In this document: positions 1 to 8,520 of the stretch, one piece after another | Numbering within the stretch: position 1 is the first letter of the stretch | Layout: each line of letters begins with the position of its first letter | Source of the DNA: Hyphomicrobiales bacterium | Lineage (GTDB): Bacteria; Pseudomonadota; Alphaproteobacteria; Rhizobiales; Rhizobiaceae | NCBI GenBank assembly: GCA_026400435.1 | Contig: JAPLOZ010000041.1 | Location: 43,199-107,198, forward strand | Direction: 5' to 3' | Length of the DNA: 64,000 nt | The notes under the pieces: generated by a model | What the model saw: the letters and a program-made list of their open reading frames with translations, nothing else | Database searches by the model: none | What the model was told of the DNA's origin: nothing | Translations under genes and position numbers: made by a program

Positions 1-1365
1 GGGCTATCCAAAATCGAGCCGGCACAGTTCGCGCTGATCGCGCTTGACGAGGGCATCGAAGACGAACGGCTGGCGCCGGTGCTGGCGGATCGTCTGGGGC
101 TTCGCATCGACCTCAGTGGCGTCACTTGGCCGGACACCCATGGCATCGCCGCGAAGCTTGACATTGGTGCGGCCCGACTGCTGTTGCCGTCGGTTGTCGT
201 CCCGGACAGCCTCATCGATGCGCTGTGCGCGCTCGCCTTGTCGGCTGGGGTGCTTTCGATGCGCGCGTCGCTGCACTTGGTGCGTGCCGCGCGAGCCTGC
301 GCGGCGCTGCGCGGGGTCGCGGTCGCCGGAGTAGAGGACGGTTCGGTGGCTTTGCGGGTGGTGCTTGGCATGGCCGCATCGGTGCCGGAAGACGCGCCTG
401 GTCCTGCCGATGATGCTCAGGTCGACGAAGCACCACGCAACGAGGCGGACAAGGAACAGGAAGAACTGTCGACGGAAGCATTGCGTGACATGCTGGTCGA
501 GGCTGTCAAAGCGGAACTTCCCAAGCATCTTCTGGCCGGCATGGAAACGGGAGCCCGAAGCCAAAGGCAGGGAGTGGCGGGCAGGGCGGGCGCTCTGCGC
601 AACCGGGCAAGACGTGGGCGCGCCATCGGCACCAGCGACAAGCCACCCGCTCCTGGCGCACGCCTCGACGTTCTTGCGACGCTCCGCAATGCCGCGCCCT
701 GGCAGCGGATCCGCGCCGAGGCGGCAGCGGTCGGTGACGGTCGGCTGCGAAAGCTGCAGATCCGAAAAAGTGACTTCCGCTATTTGCGGTTCCAGGAGAA
801 GACCGGCACGACTGCGATATTTGCAGTCGATGCATCGGGGTCGGCAGCGGTCGAACGGCTGGCCGAGACCAAGGGCGCGATCGAGCTTTTGCTTGCCGAA
901 TGCTATGTCCGACGCGATCAGGTTGCGCTGATTTCCTTCCGTGGAAAAAGCAGCGAAACCCTGCTTGAGCCGACCCGCTCGCTGGTGCGGGCCAAGCGCA
1001 GCCTGTCGGCCTTGCCGGGCGGAGGCGGCACGCCGCTGGCCAGCGGCATTCTGGCGACGCTCGCATTGGCGGTGAGGTCAAGCCAGAAGGGCCAAAGCGT
1101 GGTGGCGGTATTCCTTACTGATGGCCGCGGCAACGTGGCCTTGGACGGCGGGACCATCAAATCGCAGGTACTGGGCGATATGCAGATGGCAGCCAAGGCG
1201 TTTCGCGCCAACGCGATTCGCTCCATCGTCATCGACACAGCCATGCGGCCGCAGGCGCGTGCTGAGGTTCTGGCGCGGGATCTGGGCGCAGAGTATCTGG
1301 CGCTGCCGCGCGGTGGAGCGCGGGCGGTCGCCTATGAAATCGGCGCGCGCATGGCGCCGCCATGA
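1..1365 (+). CDS. bchD: Magnesium chelatase subunit D, 3' part (cut by window edge)
   Basis: The frame is open from base 1, so the N-terminal AAA+-like part lies outside the window. What remains is the acidic/proline linker and the C-terminal von Willebrand A (integrin I) domain. MIDAS elements are visible: DASGS, then GGGTPLAS, then TDGRGN. BchD works with BchI and BchH in ATP-dependent insertion of Mg2+ into protoporphyrin IX, the first committed step to bacteriochlorophyll. The stop overlaps the bchO start (ATGA), so the two are translationally coupled. bchI would be expected just upstream. The assignment rests on the VWA domain plus the bchO neighbour. Confidence 0.93.
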   Translation, partial: GLSKIEPAQFALIALDEGIEDERLAPVLADRLGLRIDLSGVTWPDTHGIAAKLDIGAARLLLPSVVVPDSLIDALCALALSAGVLSMRASLHLVRAARACAALRGVAVAGVEDGSVALRVVLGMAASVPEDAPGPADDAQVDEAPRNEADKEQEELSTEALRDMLVEAVKAELPKHLLAGMETGARSQRQGVAGRAGALRNRARRGRAIGTSDKPPAPGARLDVLATLRNAAPWQRIRAEAAAVGDGRLRKLQIRKSDFRYLRFQEKTGTTAIFAVDASGSAAVERLAETKGAIELLLAECYVRRDQVALISFRGKSSETLLEPTRSLVRAKRSLSALPGGGGTPLASGILATLALAVRSSQKGQSVVAVFLTDGRGNVALDGGTIKSQVLGDMQMAAKAFRANAIRSIVIDTAMRPQARAEVLARDLGAEYLALPRGGARAVAYEIGARMAPP

Positions 1366-2291
1366 GGCTCGACGGGCAGCCTGTTGATGCCGACCGGCCC
1401 TCATGGGCAGTGGAGGGGCGTGACTGGCCAAATCGCCAATACAGCCGCTTCGAGTCGGCAGGGCGGCTGAACTGGCATCTCCAGGAAATGGGGCAGGGTC
1501 CTAGATTGCTGATGTTGCATGGAACGGGTGCCGCGACGCACTCCTTTCGCGACATCGCGCCAATCCTTGCCAAAGACTTTCATGTCCTGATGCCCGATTT
1601 GCCGGGGCACGGCTTCAGCGCAATGCCGAGCGGCAGCGGTCTGTCGCTTCCCGGTATGTCGCGGCTGGTCGGAAGTCTGTTGCACGAAGTCGGTTTTGAA
1701 CCGGAAATCGCGGTCGGCCACTCGGCAGGCGCTGCTATTCTGGTTGAGATGGCGCTGACCGGCCTGATCGCCCCCAAGATGATCATCGCGCTCAATGGGG
1801 CGCTGCTGCCGATACGCGGATCGTCGCTGTTTTCTCCGCTGGCGAAATTGCTGTTCGTCAATCCGCTGGCGCCAAAGCTTTTTGCCTGGCGCGCAATCAG
1901 GCAGGATGCGACCCGCAGACTTCTCGAGGGCACAGGGTCAAATATCGAACCGCGCGGCATCGAACTCTACCAGCGCCTGTTCCGTACACCCGGTCACGTC
2001 AGCGGCGCGCTGGGAATGATGGCGAACTGGGACCTCTACGCGCTGCAGCGCCAGATCGGAAATCTCGTAACGCCATTAGTGCTGGTAACCGCAGCCGGCG
2101 ACCGCGCCATACCGCGGCTGGACGCCGCAACGCTGGCGCAGCGTGTGAAGACAGCCCGGGTCTGCGCGCTGCCTTATGGCGGGCACCTCGTCCATGAGGA
2201 GCAGCCCCGGCGTATCGCTCAGCTGATCTCGACCCTCACAGAAAACACGCCGTCCGCACATCAGACTCTACAGAGTGTTTGTCAAATCTGA
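1362..2291 (+). CDS. bchO: Magnesium chelatase accessory protein BchO (alpha/beta hydrolase)
   Basis: A 309-aa alpha/beta-hydrolase fold protein with an HGTG oxyanion-type motif near residue 53 and the nucleophile elbow GHSAG (Ser121). The C-terminal PYGGHLVHEE supplies the likely catalytic His. BchO is a conserved partner of the magnesium chelatase genes (bchI-D-O). Its exact reaction is not established and it is thought to assist chelation. The ATG overlaps the bchD stop by 4 nt. Its 3' end carries part of the crtI promoter/operator. Confidence 0.93.
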   Translation: MRLDGQPVDADRPSWAVEGRDWPNRQYSRFESAGRLNWHLQEMGQGPRLLMLHGTGAATHSFRDIAPILAKDFHVLMPDLPGHGFSAMPSGSGLSLPGMSRLVGSLLHEVGFEPEIAVGHSAGAAILVEMALTGLIAPKMIIALNGALLPIRGSSLFSPLAKLLFVNPLAPKLFAWRAIRQDATRRLLEGTGSNIEPRGIELYQRLFRTPGHVSGALGMMANWDLYALQRQIGNLVTPLVLVTAAGDRAIPRLDAATLAQRVKTARVCALPYGGHLVHEEQPRRIAQLISTLTENTPSAHQTLQSVCQI

Positions 2292-2322
2292 TTGACTGAA
2301 TTATTGTCATTCAATGTTGACG
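2279..2322 (+). promoter_or_regulatory. crtI promoter with two near-consensus PpsR/CrtJ sites
   Basis: Two near-matches to TGT-N12-ACA lie 7 bp apart: TGTCAAATCTGATTGACT (2280-2297) and TGTCATTCAATGTTGACG (2305-2322). Each has a single mismatch in the last triplet. They overlap a sigma70-like promoter, TTGTCA (2279-2284), 17-bp spacer, TATTGT (2302-2307). The predicted transcript would begin at about the crtI ATG. The motif match is seen directly; repression by PpsR is inferred from the family. Confidence 0.6.
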
Positions 2323-3846
2323 TTTGTGGATCGCCCCGCCATCCAGAAGCCGCACGCAGGCGGCCGGCCGCATGCAATAGTGATAGGCAGCGGGTTCGGT
2401 GGTCTCGCTGCCGCAATCCGGCTTGGCGCACGGGGTTATCGCGTCACAGTGCTGGAGAGCCTCGGCTATCCTGGCGGCCGCGCCGGCGTCCTCAAGCAGG
2501 ATGGGTTCACCTTTGATCGCGGCCCGACGATCGTCACGGCGCCATTCCTGTTCGACGAACTCTGGGAGCTGTGCGGCAAGCGTCGCGCCGAGCATGTCGA
2601 CTTAAGGGCAATGAACCCTTTCTATCGCATCCGGTTCGACGATGGCGACGAGATCGCCTGTTCGGCAGACGAAGATGCCATGCGGCGCGAGGTTCTGCGT
2701 GTTTCGCCCTCCGATCTCGACGGCTATGAACGTTTCCTCGTCAAGGCGCGCGAGATCTGCCGCATTGGCTTCGAAGAGCTCGGTGACAAGCCATTCGGCT
2801 CGCCGCTCGACATGCTCAAGATCGCGCCTGACCTGGTGCGGCTGGAAGGCTATCGCAGCGTGCACGGACTGGTGTCCCGCTTTGTGAAAAGCCCGAAGCT
2901 GCGGGTCATGCTGAGTTTCCACCCGCTCCTGATCGGCGGCAATCCGTTTCGGGCACCGGCGATCTACTGCCTTATCCCCGATCTCGAGCGACGCTGGGGC
3001 GTGCACTATCCGATGGGCGGGGTTGGCAAGCTGGTTGAAGGGATGGTCGATCTCATCAAGGGGCAGGGCGGAGCCGTGCGCTATCACGCGAATGTCGATC
3101 GCATACTCGTCGACCGGGGAAGGGCGCATGGAGTGCGGCTGGTCAGCGGCGAAACCCAAGCCGCCGATATCGTGGTTTCCAACGCTGATGCAGCCCACAC
3201 CTATGGCCAGCTGATGAGGGGCGAGAAGACACGCTGGAATGCCGGCAGGATAAAGCGCAGGCGTTACTCGATGGGGCTGTTCGTATGGTATTTCGGCACG
3301 CGCAAACGCTATGACGATGTCGGTCACCACACGATCCTTCTGGGACCGCGCTATCGGGAACTGCTGACCGAAATCTTCGAGAAGAAGCAAATCGCTGAGG
3401 ATTTCTCGATCTATCTGCACCGCCCTTCCGCCACTGATCCGAGCGTCGCACCACCGGGTTGTGATGCATTCTATGCGCTGTGCCCCGTGCCGAACCTGGA
3501 CGGCGACATTGACTGGAACCGCGAAGGCGAGCGTCGTCGGAAGGCGGTCATGCGCCGCTTGTCGGAAACGGTACTTCCCGGCCTCGAGAGCGAAATCGTC
3601 AGCTCATCCTTCGTGACGCCGCTGCATTTCCGCGATGTCCTGCAGTCCGAGAAAGGTGCCGGTTTCAGTCTTGAGCCGGTGCTGACGCAGAGCGCATGGT
3701 TTAGGCCGCACAATCGCAGCGAGACCATCGACCGCCTGTATCTGGTGGGCGCGGGAACACATCCCGGGGCGGGTTTGCCCGGCGTGCTCTCCTCGGCAAA
3801 AATCCTCGACAAGGTTGTGCCCCATGCGTCCGCACTCGTATCGTGA
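2314..3846 (+). CDS. crtI: Phytoene desaturase
   Basis: A 510-aa FAD-dependent desaturase with the dinucleotide-binding motif GSGFGGLAAA near residues 27-36. The C-terminal carotenoid-desaturase segment has VGAGTHPGAGLPG near residue 478. It converts phytoene to neurosporene or lycopene; the number of steps cannot be read from the sequence. ATG 2314 is used because it gives a normal N-terminus before the FAD fold, but no Shine-Dalgarno sequence precedes it. An in-frame GTG at 2326 is the alternative. It overlaps crtB and is transcribed from the promoter at 2279-2322. Confidence 0.95.
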   Translation: MLTFVDRPAIQKPHAGGRPHAIVIGSGFGGLAAAIRLGARGYRVTVLESLGYPGGRAGVLKQDGFTFDRGPTIVTAPFLFDELWELCGKRRAEHVDLRAMNPFYRIRFDDGDEIACSADEDAMRREVLRVSPSDLDGYERFLVKAREICRIGFEELGDKPFGSPLDMLKIAPDLVRLEGYRSVHGLVSRFVKSPKLRVMLSFHPLLIGGNPFRAPAIYCLIPDLERRWGVHYPMGGVGKLVEGMVDLIKGQGGAVRYHANVDRILVDRGRAHGVRLVSGETQAADIVVSNADAAHTYGQLMRGEKTRWNAGRIKRRRYSMGLFVWYFGTRKRYDDVGHHTILLGPRYRELLTEIFEKKQIAEDFSIYLHRPSATDPSVAPPGCDAFYALCPVPNLDGDIDWNREGERRRKAVMRRLSETVLPGLESEIVSSSFVTPLHFRDVLQSEKGAGFSLEPVLTQSAWFRPHNRSETIDRLYLVGAGTHPGAGLPGVLSSAKILDKVVPHASALVS

Positions 3847-4894
3847 AGATTTCTCGACGCCGGCCAACTGCGCCGATTGTCGGCGCTCGATACGACAGGG
3901 CTCGCAGTCGTTCTACGTCGCATCGCTGTTGCTGCCGGTGGCGATCCGTGAGCCAGCCTACGGCGTCTATGCGTTCTGCCGCACCGCTGACGACCTGATC
4001 GACCGCGACCAAGGCGGCACCGAGGCGATCGGCCAGCTTGGGCAGATGCTTGATCGCATATATGCGGGGCTGCCCGGACCGAGCTTTGTCGAGCGTGGGT
4101 TTGCCGATGTCGTGGCGCGCTTTGCCATTCCGCGCGCGGTTCCCGACGCGTTGATCGAGGGAATGGCTTGGGATGCCGCAGGCCGCCGCTACCGCTCGCT
4201 CGATGACCTCATGGATTATGCCGTGCGCGTCGCGGGAACCGTCGGCTTCATGATGACACTGGTGATGGGGCGGCGCGAACCGCATGTCCTGGCTCGGGCC
4301 TGCGATCTGGGCGTCGCCATGCAACTGACCAATATCGCTCGCGATATCGGCGAGGATGCCGCGAATGGACGCGTGTACATGCCCCTCGACTGGCTGGCGC
4401 AGGCGGGAATCGAAGTCGAAGGCTGGATTTCCGCTCCGTCATACCGAGAGGAGATTCGCTCAATCGTGCAGCGGCTGCTTGGGGAAGCCGAGTTCCTCTA
4501 CACACGTTCCCAACCAGGCATTGCGGCGTTGCCAGCAGGATGTCGGCTGGGCATCAACGCTGCACGCATGCTCTACCGCGAAATCGGGCAGGAGATCCTG
4601 CGCGGCGTGGATCCGGTCACATCGCGCGCAGTCACGTCGAGGCGACAAAAGCTGCGTCTGCTGGCCGAGGTTGTTGCGGCGCCGCATGCTGCCGGGACAG
4701 GAGGACTGGAACCGGCGATTGCGCAATCTGTTTTTCTGATCGACGCTATCTCGTGCTCCCCCGTCGCGCGCGCGAAACCTCCCATTCCCGCATGGTGGGA
4801 TGTCAAGGCCCGGTCGGAACGGATGATCGACCTGCTCAACGGATTTTCGACGCGCAACGCGGCGGCTGGCGTGGCGCGCACGCCGGTCGAATGA
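3824..4894 (+). CDS. crtB: Phytoene synthase
   Basis: A 356-aa squalene/phytoene synthase that condenses two GGPP to phytoene. Both Asp-rich Mg2+-binding motifs are visible: DDLID in the first (about residues 51-55) and NIARDIGED in the second (about residues 170-178). The start is ATG 3824, 23 bp inside crtI; an in-frame TTG at 3815 would add three residues. The overlap implies coupled translation with crtI. Confidence 0.94.
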   Translation: MRPHSYREDFSTPANCADCRRSIRQGSQSFYVASLLLPVAIREPAYGVYAFCRTADDLIDRDQGGTEAIGQLGQMLDRIYAGLPGPSFVERGFADVVARFAIPRAVPDALIEGMAWDAAGRRYRSLDDLMDYAVRVAGTVGFMMTLVMGRREPHVLARACDLGVAMQLTNIARDIGEDAANGRVYMPLDWLAQAGIEVEGWISAPSYREEIRSIVQRLLGEAEFLYTRSQPGIAALPAGCRLGINAARMLYREIGQEILRGVDPVTSRAVTSRRQKLRLLAEVVAAPHAAGTGGLEPAIAQSVFLIDAISCSPVARAKPPIPAWWDVKARSERMIDLLNGFSTRNAAAGVARTPVE

Positions 4895-4925
4895 TGACGC
4901 GATCGCGAACCGCGCTGAGAGCACC

Positions 4926-5084
4926 ATGAGTTCCGGCGTCATCATATTCCTGGAACTATCGCTGGTGCTGGGCCTTGCGTTGGTGTTCGGCGTGCGCGAG
5001 GTCATCAATCTGCGCAGGTTCGACCGAGAGCGAGCACAACGCAAAAAGATCTCCGAAACGGAAGGCATCCCGTCCAAGCAGTAG
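4926..5084 (+). CDS. Small single-span membrane protein (hypothetical)
   Basis: A 52-aa ORF with ATG at 4926 and TAG at 5082-5084. It has an N-terminal hydrophobic stretch (IIFLELSLVLGLALVFGV), then a strongly basic, charged tail (RRFDRERAQRKK). That pattern predicts one transmembrane helix with a cytosolic tail. It follows crtB by 31 bp in the same direction and ends just before the convergent crtC stop. No known motif is recognised. Co-transcription with crtIB and the clear helix support it being real. A role in membrane anchoring or complex assembly would be a guess. Confidence 0.6.
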   Translation: MSSGVIIFLELSLVLGLALVFGVREVINLRRFDRERAQRKKISETEGIPSKQ

Positions 5085-5098
5085 CAGCACTTGGCGCT

Positions 5099-6166
5099 TC
5101 AAGGCCGGCGCGGCATCTTGAAGGGCAGCAGCATCTGAACCCAGCGCGAAGCGAAGCGGTCAAGATCGACGCTTTCATGCACGGCGTTTGCCAGAACACC
5201 TTCTCGTTGCAGTCCCAGTACCGAGCGGCTGTAGAACGGGGTGTCTTCCAATGTTCGCAGGACGCGAGCCTGACGGTCAGGCGCGGCGCGTGTGGCGCGC
5301 GGCACCAGCCATCCGGTGCGCGACAGGCGCTGTGGAGGGTCCGGCGCAAAATGCTGCATCGACCCGTCGGGACGATATTCCACCGCAATGCCCCGCTGCG
5401 CGCCGTCGCGCTGCTCGAGATCGTAGAGGATTCGCGTCGACCCGCTCGCGGTCTCGCGCGACCATGTCCAGCCGCGAAACCCGGTCTCCAAAGGTTCGGA
5501 CCCTGTGTTCATGTCGACATAGGCCTTGCCCTGCCATGCAAGGCCCGGCCTGTCGAATTGAACTGTTGCATGGGCGCAGGGAGCAATCGGACGCCAGTGG
5601 TGCCTCCCGTGATCATCGAGGCTATGGCACTCGTCGAACATAGCGCCGAGGTCGATCCGGATTTTGCCGCTCAGCCGCCTCGGAACGGGAACCGTCCACT
5701 CGTCAACGGTGACGATCAGGACGTCAGCGTTATCGTAGGCCAAGCTACTAGGCCCAATGGTGATGTTTTGCGGTGAACGGGCGATCGCTGTGATGCCCCG
5801 CTCCGTCATCGCCCACCGCTTGCCGGCTGGCGTGTAGAGAATGGCGTTGATGCTCAAGTGATTCAGGGGATTGGTTGGGCCGCGGCGGCGCGCCGCGGCA
5901 TAGTAGGGCGAGAATACGCTGCCGACGAATGCGATGACGGTCAGTGCACTGTTGCCGTCGTCGCTGACCGCGTCGATATACCACCAGGCGTAGCCGTCGG
6001 GTGGAACGACACGGTCGAATCCAAATCCGCTGCCACCGCCTGAGCTGCGTGGCGTCCCGAAAGCGCCGCCATCGGGACGCCCGGGCCTGGATGCACCGCG
6101 CCACCCGCCAGGTAGAGCCCGCGGACCGGCGTCGGCGCACCGGGCCTCTGAAACGACGCCGCCCAT
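5099..6166 (-). CDS. crtC: Hydroxyneurosporene synthase (carotenoid 1,2-hydratase)
   Basis: The region matching CrtC begins around residue 51 (FDRVVPPDGYAWWYIDAVSD), includes SVFSPYYAAARRR, and runs to the stop. CrtC hydrates the 1,2 double bond of neurosporene or lycopene in the spheroidene/spirilloxanthin pathway. Between the in-frame ATG at 6166 and the conserved N-terminus there is no other ATG, GTG or TTG. The listed start therefore gives an odd 50-residue Gly/Arg/Pro-rich extension and a 226-bp overlap with crtD. The true start may be non-canonical, or a small indel may lie here. Product call is firm; start is not. Confidence 0.85.
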   Translation of the reverse strand: MGGVVSEARCADAGPRALPGGWRGASRPGRPDGGAFGTPRSSGGGSGFGFDRVVPPDGYAWWYIDAVSDDGNSALTVIAFVGSVFSPYYAAARRRGPTNPLNHLSINAILYTPAGKRWAMTERGITAIARSPQNITIGPSSLAYDNADVLIVTVDEWTVPVPRRLSGKIRIDLGAMFDECHSLDDHGRHHWRPIAPCAHATVQFDRPGLAWQGKAYVDMNTGSEPLETGFRGWTWSRETASGSTRILYDLEQRDGAQRGIAVEYRPDGSMQHFAPDPPQRLSRTGWLVPRATRAAPDRQARVLRTLEDTPFYSRSVLGLQREGVLANAVHESVDLDRFASRWVQMLLPFKMPRRP

Positions 6167-7539
6167 CCGTGCGACGCCCGGCCGTACAGGGACCCGCCCG
6201 ATCCCGGGAACATCCCGGCGAAGTCCGAAGGTGTCGTCGTCCTCGCGCTCGGTTCCTCCGAAAGGCTCAGACCAGACCGCGCCAGCCGCTCCCTCACTCG
6301 CTTCTCGCATGCCGCGATCTCCAGTTGACTCAAAGGCCTCTCGTCCGCGCGCGCCGGGGCGTTGACCAGCATGAACAGCCGCTCTTTCCCTGAAGGTGTA
6401 TTGCCGAGCCGGGAGGCGTCGCGATCCTGCGCGCAGATATAAACGGTTGGGTCTCGGGGCAGCCGTTGTTCGCGCAGGATATCGATGAATTCGCGCCGGT
6501 AGTCGCCCGAAAAGAAGACGGTGTGCCGTGATAGCGGATAGCCGCGGGCTTCGCCGCTCAGCGACCAGGTCAGGGCCGAAAGCGAGCGGTCCTTCGGCTT
6601 CCAGGCGGACGTGGCCGGACGTGCACCGTCGCCGAGCAAACCGTGGGAAAGTGCACCGGGATCGCCATTGAATATGATCGCGTCGGCCTCGATCACTTCG
6701 CCCGAAGCGAGCCGAAGCGCGTGCGCTGAGCCGTCGCGAACCAGGATGGTCTGGACATGCGAGCCATAGGCGAACGCGACGCCGCGCTCCTTTGCCAGAG
6801 TTTCCAGCGCTGCAACAATCCGCATCATGCCGCCCCTGACCAGCCACACGCCGGTCTGCTCGACATGTGCGATCAGCATCAACGGACCCGGCGCCTCGAA
6901 TGGCGACGAACCGCAATAGGTCGCATAGCGCCCGAAAAGCTGCCGCAGGCGCGGATCGCGGAAGTAGCCTTCGACTACCTTCCACAGCGACGTGAATGGC
7001 TTGATGCGCGCCAGTGCCACCAGGCCGCTCAGGCCGGCATTGCGGGCGAGACCGATCGGGGTGGGCGAAGGGTTCTCCATGAAAGAAGCGTTGAGCGACC
7101 TGAACACCTCCTCGGTGCGCTGGCAGAAGTCGAGATAACCCCTGGCGTCCTTGGCGCCAGCCAGTTTACCCACGGCCTCGGCAGTCGCTTCCCTGCCGGC
7201 ATGGAGATCGAAGCTGGAGCCGTCTTCCCAGCAGTGTCTGGCCAGAATATCCGCCCGCTCCAGCTGCAGATGTTGGTCGAGCTGTGCGCCGACGGATGCA
7301 AAGATTTCCTCGAAGACCCAACGCATTGTGAAGACCGTGGGGCCTGAATCGATGGCTTGCCCGTCCACGGTCACTTCGCGAAGCTTGCCGCCTGCGCATG
7401 GGTTCTTCTCGACGACTTTTACCGAGTAGCCGCGCTGAGCCAGCAGCAATGCCGACACCAGTCCTCCGATGCCTGCTCCGATGACAAGCACCCGGCGCGA
7501 CCGTGCCCGATGGGCGTCTATGTCAATTTTGCTAAACAT
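5941..7539 (-). CDS. crtD: Methoxyneurosporene / hydroxyneurosporene 3,4-desaturase
   Basis: A 532-aa FAD-dependent carotenoid desaturase of the CrtI family. It has VIGAGIGGLVSA near residue 19 and the C-terminal signature GGAVHPGPGVPMA. CrtD introduces the C3,4 double bond after CrtC and CrtF action. The last roughly 28 residues (after AADLDST) extend past the usual family end into crtC coding sequence. ATG 7539 lies against a PpsR site. The gene is divergent from crtE, and the pair shares one operator region. Confidence 0.93.
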   Translation of the reverse strand: MFSKIDIDAHRARSRRVLVIGAGIGGLVSALLLAQRGYSVKVVEKNPCAGGKLREVTVDGQAIDSGPTVFTMRWVFEEIFASVGAQLDQHLQLERADILARHCWEDGSSFDLHAGREATAEAVGKLAGAKDARGYLDFCQRTEEVFRSLNASFMENPSPTPIGLARNAGLSGLVALARIKPFTSLWKVVEGYFRDPRLRQLFGRYATYCGSSPFEAPGPLMLIAHVEQTGVWLVRGGMMRIVAALETLAKERGVAFAYGSHVQTILVRDGSAHALRLASGEVIEADAIIFNGDPGALSHGLLGDGARPATSAWKPKDRSLSALTWSLSGEARGYPLSRHTVFFSGDYRREFIDILREQRLPRDPTVYICAQDRDASRLGNTPSGKERLFMLVNAPARADERPLSQLEIAACEKRVRERLARSGLSLSEEPSARTTTPSDFAGMFPGSGGSLYGRASHGWAASFQRPGAPTPVRGLYLAGGAVHPGPGVPMAALSGRHAAQAVAADLDSTVSFHPTATPGGISTRSATTATVH

Positions 7540-7564
7540 TCTATTGTGTCAATTAGCATTTACA
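7521..7564. promoter_or_regulatory. Tandem perfect PpsR/CrtJ operators between crtD and crtE
   Basis: Two exact TGT-N12-ACA palindromes are present: TGTCAATTTTGCTAAACA (7521-7538) and TGTCAATTAGCATTTACA (7547-7564). They are separated by exactly 8 bp, the arrangement known to allow cooperative binding of CrtJ/PpsR tetramers. They sit in the divergent crtD/crtE control region, with the first abutting the crtD ATG. Aerobic and light repression of both genes is the expected outcome. Confidence 0.88.
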
Positions 7565-7641
7565 TGCATTCTCGTCCACAGCAGCATAGGCGAAACCCGG
7601 CAATTCCGGTTTCGCCGCGAAGCCACAACGGAGGAGCCCGC

Positions 7642-8520
7642 ATGTCAGGCGAGGATGTCGCGCTTCGGATCGAAGACGCACTGCAAAGGTCATTGATCCG
7701 CGCAACTGGGCAGTCGGCACCTCCATTGCTAGCTGCTGCGCTCATGCATTCGGTCTTTCCTGGGGGACAGCGCATACGACCGCGGCTGACACTTTCCGTG
7801 GCGCTTGCTTGCGGTGACGATCAGCCGATCATGTCCAATGCGGCGGCGACGGCGATCGAGCTGTTGCACTGCGCCTCGCTTGTTCATGACGACATGCCAT
7901 GTTTCGACAACGCTGACACTCGACGCGGCAAACCTTCGGTCCATTCGGCCTTCGGCGAACCCCTTGCGCTTCTGGCGGGCGACGGCTTGATCGTACTGGC
8001 CTTTGAAACAGTTGCGCTGGCTGCCGTTTCCGACCCGCTGCGTTCGGCCAGCCTGTCGCTGATCGTTGCACGCGCCGTTGGCATGCCGCACGGCATCGTC
8101 GCCGGTCAGGGCTGGGAGAGTGAATCGGCGCCCGACCTCGCGCTTTACCAGCGGGCCAAGACCGGGTCGCTGTTTGCAGGAGCGGCGATGGCCGGCGCTG
8201 CATCGGCAGGGCACGTCGCGGAACCCTGGGGCAAACTCGGCTACAGGCTCGGTGAGGCCTACCAGGTTGCGGACGATATTCGCGACGTCATGTGCAGTGC
8301 AGCCGATATCGGGAAGCCGGTAGGGCAGGACGAGGCGCTGGGCCGTCCAAGCGCCGTGCAGGAGCTCGGCGTACGCGGCGCAGCGCGCAAGTTAATGGCG
8401 CTGGTCGAGGATGCAGCCGATTCGGTGCCGGACTGCGTCGGTGCTGTCGCTCTGAAGGCCCAGATCCGGGCCCAGGCGAGCCGCTTCCTACCGAAGGAGG
8501 CCGCGCAGCACGCTGCTTGA
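7642..8520 (+). CDS. crtE: Geranylgeranyl diphosphate synthase
   Basis: A 292-aa short-chain polyprenyl diphosphate synthase. The first Asp-rich motif is DDMPCFD (near residue 84) followed by DTRRG. The second is ADDIRD near residue 212. It makes GGPP for phytoene synthesis and for esterification of bacteriochlorophyllide by BchG. ATG 7642 is chosen because GGAGGA stands at 7631-7636; the open frame upstream has no Shine-Dalgarno sequence and runs through the operators. The stop overlaps the TTG proposed for crtF. Confidence 0.94.
   Translation: MSGEDVALRIEDALQRSLIRATGQSAPPLLAAALMHSVFPGGQRIRPRLTLSVALACGDDQPIMSNAAATAIELLHCASLVHDDMPCFDNADTRRGKPSVHSAFGEPLALLAGDGLIVLAFETVALAAVSDPLRSASLSLIVARAVGMPHGIVAGQGWESESAPDLALYQRAKTGSLFAGAAMAGAASAGHVAEPWGKLGYRLGEAYQVADDIRDVMCSAADIGKPVGQDEALGRPSAVQELGVRGAARKLMALVEDAADSVPDCVGAVALKAQIRAQASRFLPKEAAQHAA

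Noticed and set aside
5099..6985. 628-codon minus-strand frame reading from crtC back through crtD
   Set aside because: Only the last roughly 300 codons resemble CrtC; the upstream part is an Arg/Gly-rich shadow of crtD.
7357..8520. CrtE starting at 7357 (387 aa)
   Set aside because: The upstream part overlaps crtD and the operator region; GGAGGA and family N-terminus support ATG 7642.
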